DNA from: JAAZMA01 sp964564325
Lineage (GTDB): Bacteria; Bacillota; Clostridia; Tissierellales; Tepidimicrobiaceae
DNA: 6,189 nucleotides
NCBI GenBank assembly: GCA_964564325.1
Contig: CAZMBD010000109.1
Location: 1 to 6,189, forward strand
Direction: 5' to 3'
The position numbers and the translations under genes were made by a program. How positions within the stretch are numbered: position 1 is the stretch's first letter; each line of letters starts with the position of its first letter. Positions 6,134 to 6,189 of this stretch are shown in pieces. The notes beneath the pieces are model-generated. The model saw nothing but the letters and a program-made list of their open reading frames with translations, was not told the DNA's origin and made no database searches.

Positions 6134-6149
6134 TGCAGTAAATATTGCA
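6134..6149. promoter_or_regulatory. Imperfect dyad upstream of the promoter, possible regulator site
   Basis: TGCAGTAAATATTGCA is an imperfect palindrome with six of eight positions matching between half-sites. Its centre is about 69 bp before the inferred transcription start. It overlaps a TTGCAA (6145-6150) that lies 42 bp, about four helical turns, from the TTGCAA forming the -35 box. This arrangement suits a regulator binding twice on one DNA face, but no protein is known from the window and the match could be chance. The rest of 6109-6189 is very AT-rich and shows no gene. Confidence 0.3.
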
Positions 6150-6189
6150 AAATTTGAATTAAAAAGGTTTAAAAAAGGTAGTCAATCAT

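Noticed and set aside
6161..6179. Near-direct repeat AAAAAGGTTTAAAAAAGGT at the right edge
   Set aside because: It is low-complexity AT-rich DNA with only two imperfect copies; it may help promoter strength as an A-tract but supports no specific call.
6046..6189. Cobalamin riboswitch upstream of the B12-dependent mutase
   Set aside because: The inferred leader is only about 27 nt and no B12-box or long structured region is visible, although the window ends at 6189.
6169..6189. Short minus-strand frame ATG...TAA encoding MIDYLF, as a leader peptide
   Set aside because: It lies upstream of the inferred promoter, is cut close to the window edge so no ribosome site can be assessed, and such short frames are expected by chance.
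1..6189. An undescribed biological system
   Set aside because: Every coding region maps to a named step of succinate/methylmalonyl-CoA metabolism and no long unexplained stretch remains.

Overview
The window is a single, densely packed operon on the minus strand. It reads from about position 6072 down to position 1 and runs off the left edge. The DNA is AT-rich. Nearly every gene has a strong AGGAGG-type ribosome binding site about 6-8 nt before its start, and the one clear promoter is a TTGCAA/TATAAT sigma-A type. Together with a sodium-pump style acyl-CoA decarboxylase, this suggests a low-GC anaerobic Firmicute (Clostridia or Tissierellia-like). That placement is inference from composition and gene content, not from a marker gene.

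Layout in transcription order, right to left: an upstream region with a sigma-A promoter and an imperfect dyad (about 6079-6150); mcmA1, the catalytic chain of methylmalonyl-CoA mutase (4366-6045); a palindromic REP-like hairpin (4310-4363); mcmA2, the separate cobalamin-binding chain (3889-4284); meaB, the G-protein chaperone of the mutase (2936-3871); mce, methylmalonyl-CoA epimerase (2523-2924); mmdA, the carboxyltransferase subunit (957-2501); mmdD, the small one-helix membrane subunit (583-942); mmdC, the biotin carrier (162-551); and the first 45 codons of mmdB, the sodium-pumping membrane subunit (1-137, cut by the window edge). No plus-strand gene is supported.

Together the genes encode a complete route: succinyl-CoA <-> (R)-methylmalonyl-CoA (mutase, protected by MeaB) <-> (S)-methylmalonyl-CoA (epimerase) -> propionyl-CoA + CO2. 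The last step is catalysed by the membrane-bound, biotin-dependent decarboxylase and is expected to drive Na+ export. The order mmdA-mmdD-mmdC-mmdB matches the known methylmalonyl-CoA decarboxylase operon of Propionigenium. The likely roles are energy conservation from succinate during propionate-forming fermentation or, in reverse, propionate use.

The pathway is well known and I see no undescribed system here. The points worth a second look are the REP-like hairpin inside the operon, three genes whose longest open frame starts too early (mmdD and meaB probably start at TTG, mcmA2 at an internal ATG), and a TTGCAA-containing dyad upstream of the promoter.
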